NCBI GenBank assembly: GCA_024653985.1
Contig: JANLIS010000108.1
Location: forward strand, 1-10,234
Source: Candidatus Roizmanbacteria bacterium
Lineage (GTDB): Bacteria; Patescibacteriota; Microgenomatia; UBA1406; GWC2-37-13
Reading direction: 5' to 3'
DNA length: 10,234 bases
This document shows, piece after piece, positions 1-5,040 of this stretch. Under the pieces are notes generated by a model that saw only the letters and a program-made list of their open reading frames with translations, had not been told where the DNA came from and did no database searches. Both the position numbers and the translations under genes were made by a program. Every line of letters starts with the position of its first letter. Position 1 is the stretch's first letter.

Positions 1-70
1 TACGGGGCCGGGAGTCGAACCGCGGTCTAGGAGATTATGAGCCTCCTGTGCAGCCGTACACTACCCCGTA
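1..70 (-). tRNA. tRNA with CAT anticodon (Met or Ile2), 3' end cut by window edge
   Basis: Read on the minus strand, positions 70-64 and 7-1 form a perfect 7-bp acceptor stem (TACGGGG with CCCCGTA). The D stem is GTGT/GCAC with a short loop that keeps A14 and the GG pair. The anticodon stem GGAGG/TCTCC closes a 7-base loop CTCATAA with T33, anticodon CAT and A37. A T loop TTCGACT is present. The discriminator base and any CCA lie outside the window. The three G-C pairs that mark initiator tRNA at the bottom of the anticodon stem are absent (AGG/TCT), so an elongator Met or a lysidine-type Ile tRNA is more likely. The T stem CGCGG/CCCGG has two adjacent mismatches (G-G and C-C), unusual for a functional tRNA. 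A TATAAT box 18 bases upstream supports expression. Confidence 0.82.
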
Positions 71-88
71 TTGTTAAATTGCATTCAA

Positions 89-94
89 ATTATA
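89..94 (-). promoter_or_regulatory. -10 box for the tRNA
   Basis: A perfect TATAAT on the minus strand ends 18 bases before the 5' end of the tRNA. This predicts a precursor leader of about 12 bases for RNase P to remove. No convincing -35 hexamer is seen upstream. Confidence 0.5.
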
Positions 95-147
95 CTAAAA
101 ATTTTGTACTTATGTTCCTGTAATGAAGGTTTTTAAATTTGTTTGTC

Positions 148-198
148 ATCCCCGTGCTTTGCCGGCCGTAGTCTTGACGAAGGCTGGAAGACGGGGAT
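148..198. repeat. GC-rich nested hairpin repeat (REP-like intergenic element)
   Basis: Perfect 8-bp outer arms ATCCCCGT (148-155) and ACGGGGAT (191-198) enclose a second inner stem, CCGGCC (162-167) with GGCTGG (183-188), one pair being G-T. The flanks GTC and CCAGG extend a pattern (gtcatccccg ... cggggatccagg) that I associate with dispersed intergenic repeats in many bacterial genomes. The element is much richer in GC than its surroundings. Its core, 157-183 read on the minus strand, matches 20 of 27 bases of 1519-1545, so at least two members of one family are in this window. It sits between the tRNA and the gene at 295 and has no coding role that I can see. Confidence 0.75.
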
Positions 199-213
199 CC
201 AGGACTTACTTCG

Positions 214-227
214 ATGTATCGATACAT
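214..227. repeat. 14-bp perfect palindrome
   Basis: ATGTATCGATACAT is identical to its reverse complement. It lies about 55 bases upstream of the -10 box at 283, a position that would suit a dimeric regulator. No second copy was found in the window, so an operator role is only a guess. Confidence 0.3.
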
Positions 228-282
228 TGCAGTATTAATTTATTAATAAAATATTTAGGTATATTGCAGGGATTGATCTAAG

Positions 283-288
283 TATAAT
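283..288 (+). promoter_or_regulatory. -10 box placing transcription start at the ATG of 295
   Basis: A perfect TATAAT is followed by exactly 6 bases and then the ATG at 295. With normal -10 to +1 geometry the transcript starts on the start codon. No Shine-Dalgarno sequence is present. The only -35-like hexamer (TTGCAG, 264-269) is too close, at 13 bases. Confidence 0.6.
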
Positions 289-294
289 TAAATT

Positions 295-603
295 ATGAAA
301 CGTTGGCAAAAATATTGGCTCTATTTTAATATAATTATTTTTTCCCTCCATTTTATTCGGGATGTTTTTCAAAGCCTTGGGGTAAGAAATCTTCTTTCAA
401 CGTTTCTTGAATCAACAGGCGAACCTAAGGTTCCACTTATTATTTACTATACTATTTATAACACCGTAGTCATGGCTATTGTTGAGGTAACTTTTTCTGT
501 TATCTGTCTAAAACGTAATAAATTCGGAGCACTTGGTAAGTCAACAATTATTATGGCAATCTCATTTTTTATACTTTGGCTAATTTATTATTTTATTCTT
601 TAA
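295..603 (+). CDS. Small membrane protein, about three TM helices, function unknown
   Basis: This is a 102-residue protein that I do not recognise. Hydrophobic stretches at about residues 6-25, 45-70 and 82-102 suggest three membrane helices, with a basic loop (KRNKFGALGK) between the last two. The N terminus is basic (MKRWQK). No catalytic motif is visible. The ATG is chosen because a TATAAT box ends 6 bases upstream and no alternative start precedes it. It runs convergently into the next gene and the two stops overlap by 4 bases (600-603), so there is no room for a terminator between them. A role in the cell envelope is the most that can be said. Confidence 0.7.
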   Translation: MKRWQKYWLYFNIIIFSLHFIRDVFQSLGVRNLLSTFLESTGEPKVPLIIYYTIYNTVVMAIVEVTFSVICLKRNKFGALGKSTIIMAISFFILWLIYYFIL

Positions 604-938
604 TTATTAAAATATAATTCCCACCACTGCCTCCAGTTGGGCAGAGGTGTTGGGGTAATTGAAACAGGTGTTTTTGTCGGAGATGGAATGATTAAGGCAA
701 CCTCGTTGTCTTTAAGCAAGTTAAGATCGTTTCTGATCGTCTTTTCAATTTCTTCGGTACTTTTCTTTTTAACCACTTCAGTTTTTAATTCAATATTGCG
801 TTTTGTCTCTCTCTCAAAATTTTGTTTAAATTGTTGGTAAAAATCAAGTTTGCTCTTATAACTAAAAAGATTTTTGAGTAAAGAAGAAAATAAAAAAATT
901 AATAGAAAGATAAAAATAATATTCTTGACAAGTTTCAT
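600..938 (-). CDS. FtsB/DivIC-like septum formation initiator family protein
   Basis: This 112-residue bitopic protein has a short cytoplasmic N terminus (MKLVKN) and one membrane helix at about 7-23. A charged segment at about 28-70 is likely to form a coiled coil. Then comes a short motif (NDLNLLKDNEVALIIPSP), a proline/threonine-rich linker (87-100) and a tryptophan-rich tail (WRQWWELYF). The helix, coiled coil and 'L..L...E..l..p' order is that of the FtsB/DivIC family, which in other bacteria bridges FtsL and FtsQ at the division site. The W-rich tail fits CPR-type members as I remember them. The assignment rests on architecture, not on strong sequence identity. A TATAAT box lies 6 bases before the ATG. 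The gene lies downstream of the YqeY-family gene on the same strand but has its own promoter. Confidence 0.62.
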   Translation of the reverse strand: MKLVKNIIFIFLLIFLFSSLLKNLFSYKSKLDFYQQFKQNFERETKRNIELKTEVVKKKSTEEIEKTIRNDLNLLKDNEVALIIPSPTKTPVSITPTPLPNWRQWWELYFNN

Positions 939-944
939 GGTTAT

Positions 945-950
945 ATTATA
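945..950 (-). promoter_or_regulatory. -10 box with 6-base spacing to the ATG at 938
   Basis: TATAAT on the minus strand is followed by ATAACC and then ATG, so the transcript should start on the start codon. No Shine-Dalgarno sequence is present. Confidence 0.6.
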
Positions 951-969
951 GACCGAAGAATTGTTCTAT

Positions 970-1023
970 TGTTCCATTGTTACATTGTTAAAAATAACAA
1001 ACGAACAATGAAGCAATGAAACA
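970..1023. repeat. Imperfect inverted repeat made of ATTGTT-type units
   Basis: Arms 970-989 and 1004-1023 are complementary at 17 of 20 positions around a 14-base loop. Each arm is built from near-repeats of TTGTT/CATTGTT. It lies between the end of the YqeY-family gene and the promoter of the FtsB-like gene, so it could fold as a 3' stem-loop of the upstream transcript. It lacks the GC-rich stem and T-run of a standard intrinsic terminator. Similar low-complexity repeats occur in CPR intergenic DNA as I recall. Confidence 0.6.
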
Positions 1024-1034
1024 ATCAATCTTTA

Positions 1035-1475
1035 TTATGAGAGAAATGTCTGTAGTATCTTCATAATCCTTCCCGGGTCGGCTTTTGATTTCAATTGTTT
1101 CATACAAATTCCAATAATTGCCTTCTGATTATTATCAAAAACAGCCTGATTTTCTTTTATTACCTTTTCAATTTCAGTTTTAAGTTCTTCGTCACTTATC
1201 TCTTTAGGTAAATAAACAGAAGCAAATTCTAATTGTTTTTTACTATCTTCTGCAAGTTCTTTTCGTTCACCTTTTTCAAAAGCCTCAACAGATTCTTTTA
1301 ATTCCTTGATCACCTTCCTCAAAACAATCAAAACCTCCTCATCATTCAAGTCTGATTTTTTGTCAATCTCTTTATTCTTTATCTGTGCTAAAATAAAACG
1401 GAGAACATTGAGCCTGGTTTTATCGCCTGATTTCAATGCGGCGATCTGATCATCTTGAAGTTTTTGTCGTAACAT
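1035..1475 (-). CDS. yqeY: GatB/YqeY family protein
   Basis: This 146-residue protein starts MLRQKLQDDQIAALKSGDK and continues with the family pattern: RLNVLRFILAQIKNKEI, then a helical segment rich in E and K (EEVLIVLRKVIKELKES), then LEFASVYLPKEISDEEL, and a glycine-containing C-terminal helix pair ending with PGRIMKILQTFLS. The domain is related to the tRNA-binding tail of the GatB amidotransferase subunit. The stand-alone protein's role is not settled, though a tRNA-linked job is often assumed. The frame stays open to 1574, but the extra 33 residues are the antisense of the repeat at 1519-1545. A TATAAT box 6 bases upstream and the usual family length both favour the ATG at 1475. It is divergent from the 1494 gene. 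Confidence 0.88.
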   Translation of the reverse strand: MLRQKLQDDQIAALKSGDKTRLNVLRFILAQIKNKEIDKKSDLNDEEVLIVLRKVIKELKESVEAFEKGERKELAEDSKKQLEFASVYLPKEISDEELKTEIEKVIKENQAVFDNNQKAIIGICMKQLKSKADPGRIMKILQTFLS

Positions 1476-1477
1476 TA

Positions 1478-1487
1478 CATAATTATA
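1478..1487. promoter_or_regulatory. Bidirectional AT palindrome serving as -10 on both strands
   Basis: The palindrome ATAATTAT (1479-1486) supplies TATAAT on the minus strand (1487-1482), exactly 6 bases before the YqeY-family ATG. On the plus strand it supplies a weaker CATAAT (1478-1483), 10 bases before the ATG at 1494. The two start codons are only 18 bases apart, so both genes must share this site and their transcription start regions nearly touch. Confidence 0.5.
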
Positions 1488-1493
1488 GACCCT

Positions 1494-1928
1494 ATGGGAA
1501 AAAAAACAAGCAAGCCCTCCTTTGCTAAAGCTACGGCGGGTAAAGACATTCTGTCTCTTTTTGGAAATATTCAAAAAATAATTTCCTCAAAACCGGCAAC
1601 CAGCCAAATGTTTAAGGAAGTTCAAATGATGAAGTTCAAAATAAAACCGATCCAAGGAGACCTGATGTCATTTAATTTGAAAAACGAACAGTTTATCGAA
1701 AGTTTATGGAGCCTAGGAAAACTGGATGAATTTTTTTTCAGAGAAGTACCATCGCTTACAAAAAAAGAGAAGGAAGTTTTTATGAAGATCTTTGATAGTA
1801 TGTATTTTAAATATCAACAACAGCTCAATCAGGCTAATCTGCAGCAAAAAAAGACCCCTCTTACAAGAACAGGACTACTGGAATTGGAGATCTACAAAGA
1901 GAGGAAATTAAATAAAAAAACCAACTGA
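1494..1928 (+). CDS. Unknown protein carrying a translated SFAKATAGK repeat near its N terminus
   Basis: I do not recognise this 144-residue soluble protein. Residues 9-17 (SFAKATAGK) are encoded by the repeat at 1519-1545, inserted in frame just after the start. The rest is mostly predicted helix. It has a central conserved-looking segment (MFKEVQMMKFKIKPIQGDLMSF and FIESLWSLGKLDEFFFREV) and a lysine/glutamine-rich C terminus (about 98-144) that may be disordered or coiled. No membrane segment, signal peptide or enzyme motif is seen. It is followed after 7 bases by the exonuclease gene, so the two are probably one transcript. The start could be later: methionines lie at residue 39 and beyond, which would leave the repeat outside the mature protein. 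Confidence 0.65.
   Translation: MGKKTSKPSFAKATAGKDILSLFGNIQKIISSKPATSQMFKEVQMMKFKIKPIQGDLMSFNLKNEQFIESLWSLGKLDEFFFREVPSLTKKEKEVFMKIFDSMYFKYQQQLNQANLQQKKTPLTRTGLLELEIYKERKLNKKTN
1519..1545 (+). repeat. Dispersed 27-bp repeat, in-frame copy (SFAKATAGK type)
   Basis: This 27-base unit, CCTTTGCTAAAGC followed by TACGGCGGGTAAAG, matches 157-183 on the other strand at 20 of 27 positions. Here it is read in frame as (P)SFAKATAGK. The minus-strand copy at 183-157 would read as (A)FVKTTAGK in the same phase, though it is not inside a gene. From memory, both peptide forms recur inside unrelated CPR proteins, which suggests a mobile repeat that tolerates being translated. It also creates a false 5' extension in the opposite YqeY-family frame (RRSFSKGGL). 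Confidence 0.75.
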
Positions 1929-1935
1929 TCATACT

Positions 1936-2514
1936 ATGAGAAAATTTCCGGTCGTTCTTGATCTTGAAACAAAATATACCTTTAGAGATTTTGCCGAACA
2001 TTCAAAGTTAGGTATTACAGTTTTAGCGCTTTTTAACTATAAAGATAAATCTCAAAGGATATTTACAGAAAAAGATGTCAGAGACCTATTTCCGATACTG
2101 GAAAATTGTTCGTACATAATAGGATTTAATATTAATAGCTTTGACCTCCCTGTTCTCCAACCATATTATCCGGGAGACATAAAGCATTTTAAAACTTTTG
2201 ATATCTTAGATGATATAAAAAGAATTTTAGGTAGAAGATTGTCATTAAATGACACGATCAAAGCAACATTGGATAAAAAAAAGACCGGTCACGGATTGGA
2301 GGCGATTGATTTTTATAAAGAGGGAAAATGGGATGAACTGAAAAAATATTGTATGGACGATGTTATGCTTACTAAAGAACTTTTTGATTATGGGGTAAAT
2401 AATAAAAAGATTTCATATTTAAATGAAAACGGCAAAGTTGATATTAAGGTTGATTGGGAAAAATATCTGGAAGATAATGGCGGAAGTGAGATGCCATTGA
2501 CATTACCTTTTTAG
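1936..2514 (+). CDS. DEDD-type (DnaQ/RNase H-like) 3'-5' exonuclease
   Basis: This 192-residue protein has the three exonuclease motifs in order. Exo I is VVLDLET with D9 and E11. Exo II is GFNINSFDLPVL with D70. Exo III is YCMDDVMLTKELF, a Y-x3-D pattern with Y138 and D142, which marks the DEDDy subtype. These acidic residues bind the two metal ions used to remove nucleotides from a 3' end. The segment RRLSLNDTIKATL resembles stand-alone predicted exonucleases of the YprB/RNase H-like group. There is no polymerase or helicase domain, so it acts alone or with a partner. It lies 7 bases after the 1494 gene. No Shine-Dalgarno motif is seen, so it may be translated by coupling. The substrate (DNA or RNA) cannot be told from sequence. 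Confidence 0.8.
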   Translation: MRKFPVVLDLETKYTFRDFAEHSKLGITVLALFNYKDKSQRIFTEKDVRDLFPILENCSYIIGFNINSFDLPVLQPYYPGDIKHFKTFDILDDIKRILGRRLSLNDTIKATLDKKKTGHGLEAIDFYKEGKWDELKKYCMDDVMLTKELFDYGVNNKKISYLNENGKVDIKVDWEKYLEDNGGSEMPLTLPF

Positions 2515-2551
2515 TTTATAAAGTTATAAAGTTCGTAAAGTTTATAAAGTG
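2513..2551 (+). repeat. 8-9 bp tandem repeat filling the exonuclease-nitroreductase gap
   Basis: Four units, AGTTTATAA, AGTTATAA, AGTTCGTAA and AGTTTATAA, are followed by a partial AGTG. The array begins inside the TAG stop of the exonuclease and ends in the GTG start of the nitroreductase. It therefore is the whole intergenic region. Slippage here would change the spacing between the two genes. Confidence 0.8.
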
Positions 2552-3121
2552 ATTACAACAGATCAGATAATAGATATTAAGAAACCAAAATTAAAAGCGG
2601 AGATATTTAATTTGTTTAGAAAACGTTTTAGTCCGAGGGTTTATTCAGAAGAAGAAATTGCTAGAAAAGATTTGGATTCAATGATTGAAGCGGCTCGCTG
2701 GTCTCCCTCGGCAATGAATAATCAACCGTGGTTTTTTTACATTGCTAAAAGTGGCTCCGTTGGTTTTAAAATATTAATAAACTCTTTAGGTAATAGAAAT
2801 TATTGGGCTAAAAAAGCCCCCGTACTAATTTTAGCCTGCTATATAAAAGAAGATAAATTTGGTGAATATGGACAATATGATTTGGGGCAAGCCGTTTTTT
2901 CATTGGTTATTCAAGCAAGATCGCTTGGCTATCATAGTAGACAAATGGCAGATTTTAATAAAAAACAAGTAAGAAATAACTTAAAAATTAAAAATTCTTT
3001 TTTCCCTTGGGTAATAATCGCAGTTGGGAAAATAGGTGATTATACCAAAGCTGATTCTACCTTGATAGAAAAGGACAATCTGGAAAGGAAAAGAAAAGAA
3101 AATATCAAGATAGAAATTTAA
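2549..3121 (+). CDS. Nitroreductase family FMN-dependent oxidoreductase
   Basis: This 190-residue protein has the nitroreductase fold signatures: FRKRFSPRVYS (residues 24-34; the arginines contact FMN phosphate), ARWSPSAMNNQPWFFY (about 49-64), DLGQAVFSLVIQARSLGYHS (about 111-130) and the C-terminal strand WVIIAVGKIGDY. These flavoenzymes reduce nitro groups, quinones or similar compounds with NAD(P)H, and the natural substrate is not predictable. The length suits the small single-domain class. The start is a GTG embedded in the tandem repeat, and no ATG exists before the FMN motif, so the GTG is the best choice. It probably shares a transcript with the exonuclease. The next gene downstream also encodes an FMN enzyme. 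Confidence 0.82.
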   Translation: MITTDQIIDIKKPKLKAEIFNLFRKRFSPRVYSEEEIARKDLDSMIEAARWSPSAMNNQPWFFYIAKSGSVGFKILINSLGNRNYWAKKAPVLILACYIKEDKFGEYGQYDLGQAVFSLVIQARSLGYHSRQMADFNKKQVRNNLKIKNSFFPWVIIAVGKIGDYTKADSTLIEKDNLERKRKENIKIEI

Positions 3122-3158
3122 AATTCTTAATTTTTAATTATTAATTATCAATTCTACA

Positions 3159-3164
3159 TATAAT
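3159..3164 (+). promoter_or_regulatory. -10 box before the dihydrouridine synthase
   Basis: A perfect TATAAT stands 4 bases before the in-frame ACG at 3169. The other genes here use 6-9 bases, so the geometry is slightly off and the true first codon is open. Confidence 0.45.
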
Positions 3165-3168
3165 TAAT

Positions 3169-4113
3169 ACGAAGCCTATTATAGGACTGGCGCCGATGGA
3201 TGGGATTACCGATGCTCCCTTTCGCTATATCACTGATATTTATGGAAAACCGGATATTCTATATACAGAATTTACCTCCGTTAAAGGGTTGATCTTAGGA
3301 AAACCAGCAATCCAAAGAATGTTGCTCCGGCATAAAACAGAGACAAGAACGATTGCTCAATTTTTTGGCTGCGAACCGGAGTATTTTTATCAAGCAGCCT
3401 TAGTTGCACTGGAGAAGGGCTTTGACGGAGTCGATATTAACATGGGTTGTCCGGATAAAAGTGTCTTTCATAGGGGGGCAGGAGCCGCTCTAATAATCAA
3501 CCCCTCGGTTGCTAAGAAAATTATTCTCGCCGTAAAAAAAGGGATAAAAGATGGAAAAGAAAAATACAAAATTGATAGATACATTACAGTTTCTGTTAAA
3601 ACCAGAACCGGTTATCGAGAACCGCAAACGAAAGAATGGATAAGTCATCTATTAGAGGTTGAGCCGGATGTAATTTGTATCCATGCAAGAACCTTTGCTC
3701 AAAAATATTCCGGACTTGCCGATTGGACGCAGATAGGCATAGCTGCTGAGTTAATGAAAAATAGCAAAACAAAAATATTTGGTAACGGTGATATAAAAAA
3801 CAGAGCTCAGGCACTGGAGAGAATAAAAGAATATGATTTGGCCGGAGTATTGATCGGGCGGGGAGCTCTTGGAAATCCTTGGGTATTTACAGACAAGATT
3901 CCAACTACTGAAGAAAGATTCCAGGTTTTACTTGCACATTGTAAAAAGTTTGCGGAATTTTTTCCAACCACCGATCTAAGTATCATGAGAAAACATCTGG
4001 CTTGGTATGTAAAAGATTTTCCCCATGCAGCTGAAATTAGAAATGAACTGATGCAGGTAAACAATATTGAAGAAGTGAAAAAAATAATTTCTAAAACCCT
4101 AAAGACTCTTTAA
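3169..4113 (+). CDS. dus: tRNA-dihydrouridine synthase (Dus family), non-ATG start
   Basis: The TIM-barrel core is clear. Numbering from the internal ATG at 3196, it has MDGITDAPFR at the start, the active-site NMGCPDKSV (C85), VSVKTRTGY (FMN-binding K135), CIHAR (H163, R165), the phosphate-binding IFGNGDI (about 195-200) and GVLIGRGALGNPWVF. The enzyme reduces uridine to dihydrouridine in tRNA D loops with FMN and NAD(P)H. Starting at 3196 would remove the first barrel strand, which is plainly encoded just upstream as KPIIGLAP. The in-frame codon before that lysine is ACG at 3169, where an ATG is expected. I place the start there tentatively: it may be a real ACG start, a mutated ATG or a sequence error. 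The protein would be about 314 residues, normal for the family. The 3' end overlaps the convergent LUD gene by 23 bases. Confidence 0.85.
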   Translation, partial: TKPIIGLAPMDGITDAPFRYITDIYGKPDILYTEFTSVKGLILGKPAIQRMLLRHKTETRTIAQFFGCEPEYFYQAALVALEKGFDGVDINMGCPDKSVFHRGAGAALIINPSVAKKIILAVKKGIKDGKEKYKIDRYITVSVKTRTGYREPQTKEWISHLLEVEPDVICIHARTFAQKYSGLADWTQIGIAAELMKNSKTKIFGNGDIKNRAQALERIKEYDLAGVLIGRGALGNPWVFTDKIPTTEERFQVLLAHCKKFAEFFPTTDLSIMRKHLAWYVKDFPHAAEIRNELMQVNNIEEVKKIISKTLKTL

Positions 4114-4705
4114 CCAAAATCAATTTGATTCTGTTTGGGGCCGATTCTTTTTCAATAATAATCCACTTATTTAAACTGCTTTTTACACCATAAACTTTCA
4201 TCGCCCGCTCGTTTTCCAGATTGATTACATAATTTTTTATGCGATCAAAAGCACCTTCAATGTTTGGAACAATTTTATTAGCTCCAGCAATAATTAAAAC
4301 ATTTTTAGCTGCAAATGGTAAAGCTCCAACCCGACTTCCGGAAGCGTCAACTGCAACTAATTTCCCGTCTTCGGTGATAGCGTTAACACTACACAAAAAA
4401 TAATCTGCTTCTGTAATGGATTTTCTTCTTAAGTCTGATTGTTTGCTACGATCTGATTCCTTGAGAATATCCTCATGTAAATTTTTCCATTTATGATTTC
4501 CGGATTTCAATAAATCAGAAAACCCAATTTGTATTAGAGTTGTTGAAGAACCATTCATTATTTTTGAACTGGCCGGGACATTTTTTAATATTTCCTTAAG
4601 CGCCTGTTCTTTTGTATCAACAAGAATGACATCGATTCTATGATTTTTAAGCTCACAAATAGTTTTTTCTATTGTTTCGTTGTTTGGTACTTTTGAGTAA
4701 TCCAT
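4091..4705 (-). CDS. LUD-domain protein (LutC/YkgG-like)
   Basis: This 204-residue protein has the LUD (formerly DUF162) pattern: helical N terminus with SKVPNNETIEKTICELKN, ILKNVPASSKIMNGSSTTLIQIGF, then ITEADYFLCSVNAITEDGKLVAVDASGSRVGALPFAAKNVLIIAGANKIVPNIEGAFDRIKNY. In Firmicutes and E. coli, LutC-type proteins help oxidise L-lactate together with the iron-sulphur proteins LutA and LutB. Neither partner is in this window and no cysteine cluster is present here, so lactate use should not be assumed. It is the last gene of the panC operon, 24 bases after the alkyltransferase, but a TACTAT hexamer 6 bases before the ATG may give it its own start. Its tail overlaps the dihydrouridine synthase gene on the other strand. 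Confidence 0.82.
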   Translation of the reverse strand: MDYSKVPNNETIEKTICELKNHRIDVILVDTKEQALKEILKNVPASSKIMNGSSTTLIQIGFSDLLKSGNHKWKNLHEDILKESDRSKQSDLRRKSITEADYFLCSVNAITEDGKLVAVDASGSRVGALPFAAKNVLIIAGANKIVPNIEGAFDRIKNYVINLENERAMKVYGVKSSLNKWIIIEKESAPNRIKLILVKESLGF

Positions 4706-4711
4706 GTCTAA

Positions 4712-4717
4712 ATAGTA
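4712..4717 (-). promoter_or_regulatory. Possible -10 box (TACTAT) with 6-base spacing to the ATG at 4705
   Basis: TACTAT matches the -10 consensus at 4 of 6 positions and sits at the same 6-base distance seen at stronger sites in the window. It would allow the LUD gene to be transcribed separately from the genes before it. Confidence 0.35.
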
Positions 4718-4729
4718 ACAAATTTATAA

Positions 4730-5032
4730 TTATTTTTCCCACCTTGAAATAGCAAGATCAACCTTGTTGTTTTTGAAAAAAACACCTTCAATGATTAACA
4801 TTTTTTTCTTCTGAGCTATTCCGCCGATCCCTGAATAACCGGTGAGCCTACCATCTGAGGCGACGACACGGTGACAGGGGACGATCGGGGCACTAGGGTT
4901 TGTCCGCATAAATCCTCCGACCGCCCGAGCAGCCTTTGGTTTTCCGGCAAGTTCTGCCAGTTGTCCATAAGTAGCCACTTTTCCTTTGGGAATAGAGCTG
5001 CAAATTTTATAAACTTTTTCTTTGAAATTCAT
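4730..5032 (-). CDS. ogt: Methylated-DNA--protein-cysteine methyltransferase family, DNA-binding domain only
   Basis: This 100-residue protein corresponds to the C-terminal domain of Ada/Ogt/MGMT. It has a helix-turn-helix with YGQLAELAGKPKAARAVGGF (R36 is the intercalating 'arginine finger'), the NP turn at 45-46, and the active-site PCHRVV with C53, followed by GRLTGYSGGxA-like residues (65-73). The acceptor cysteine is kept, which favours a real alkyl-group acceptor over the alkyltransferase-like (ATL) proteins that have lost it. The N-terminal domain found in full-length Ogt is missing, as in many short members. It lies 8 bases after panC and 24 bases before the LUD gene, in one operon. 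A TTTAAT hexamer 7 bases before the ATG overlaps the panC stop and could act as an internal start. Confidence 0.85.
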   Translation of the reverse strand: MNFKEKVYKICSSIPKGKVATYGQLAELAGKPKAARAVGGFMRTNPSAPIVPCHRVVASDGRLTGYSGIGGIAQKKKMLIIEGVFFKNNKVDLAISRWEK

Positions 5033-5040
5033 AAGATATA

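Noticed and set aside
637-840. Plus-strand open frame of 67 codons.
   Set aside because: It is antisense to the FtsB/DivIC-like gene, lacks a promoter at the usual distance, and its composition mirrors that gene.
3596-4064. Two minus-strand open frames within the dihydrouridine synthase gene.
   Set aside because: They are shadows of a strongly conserved gene on the other strand and have no family features.
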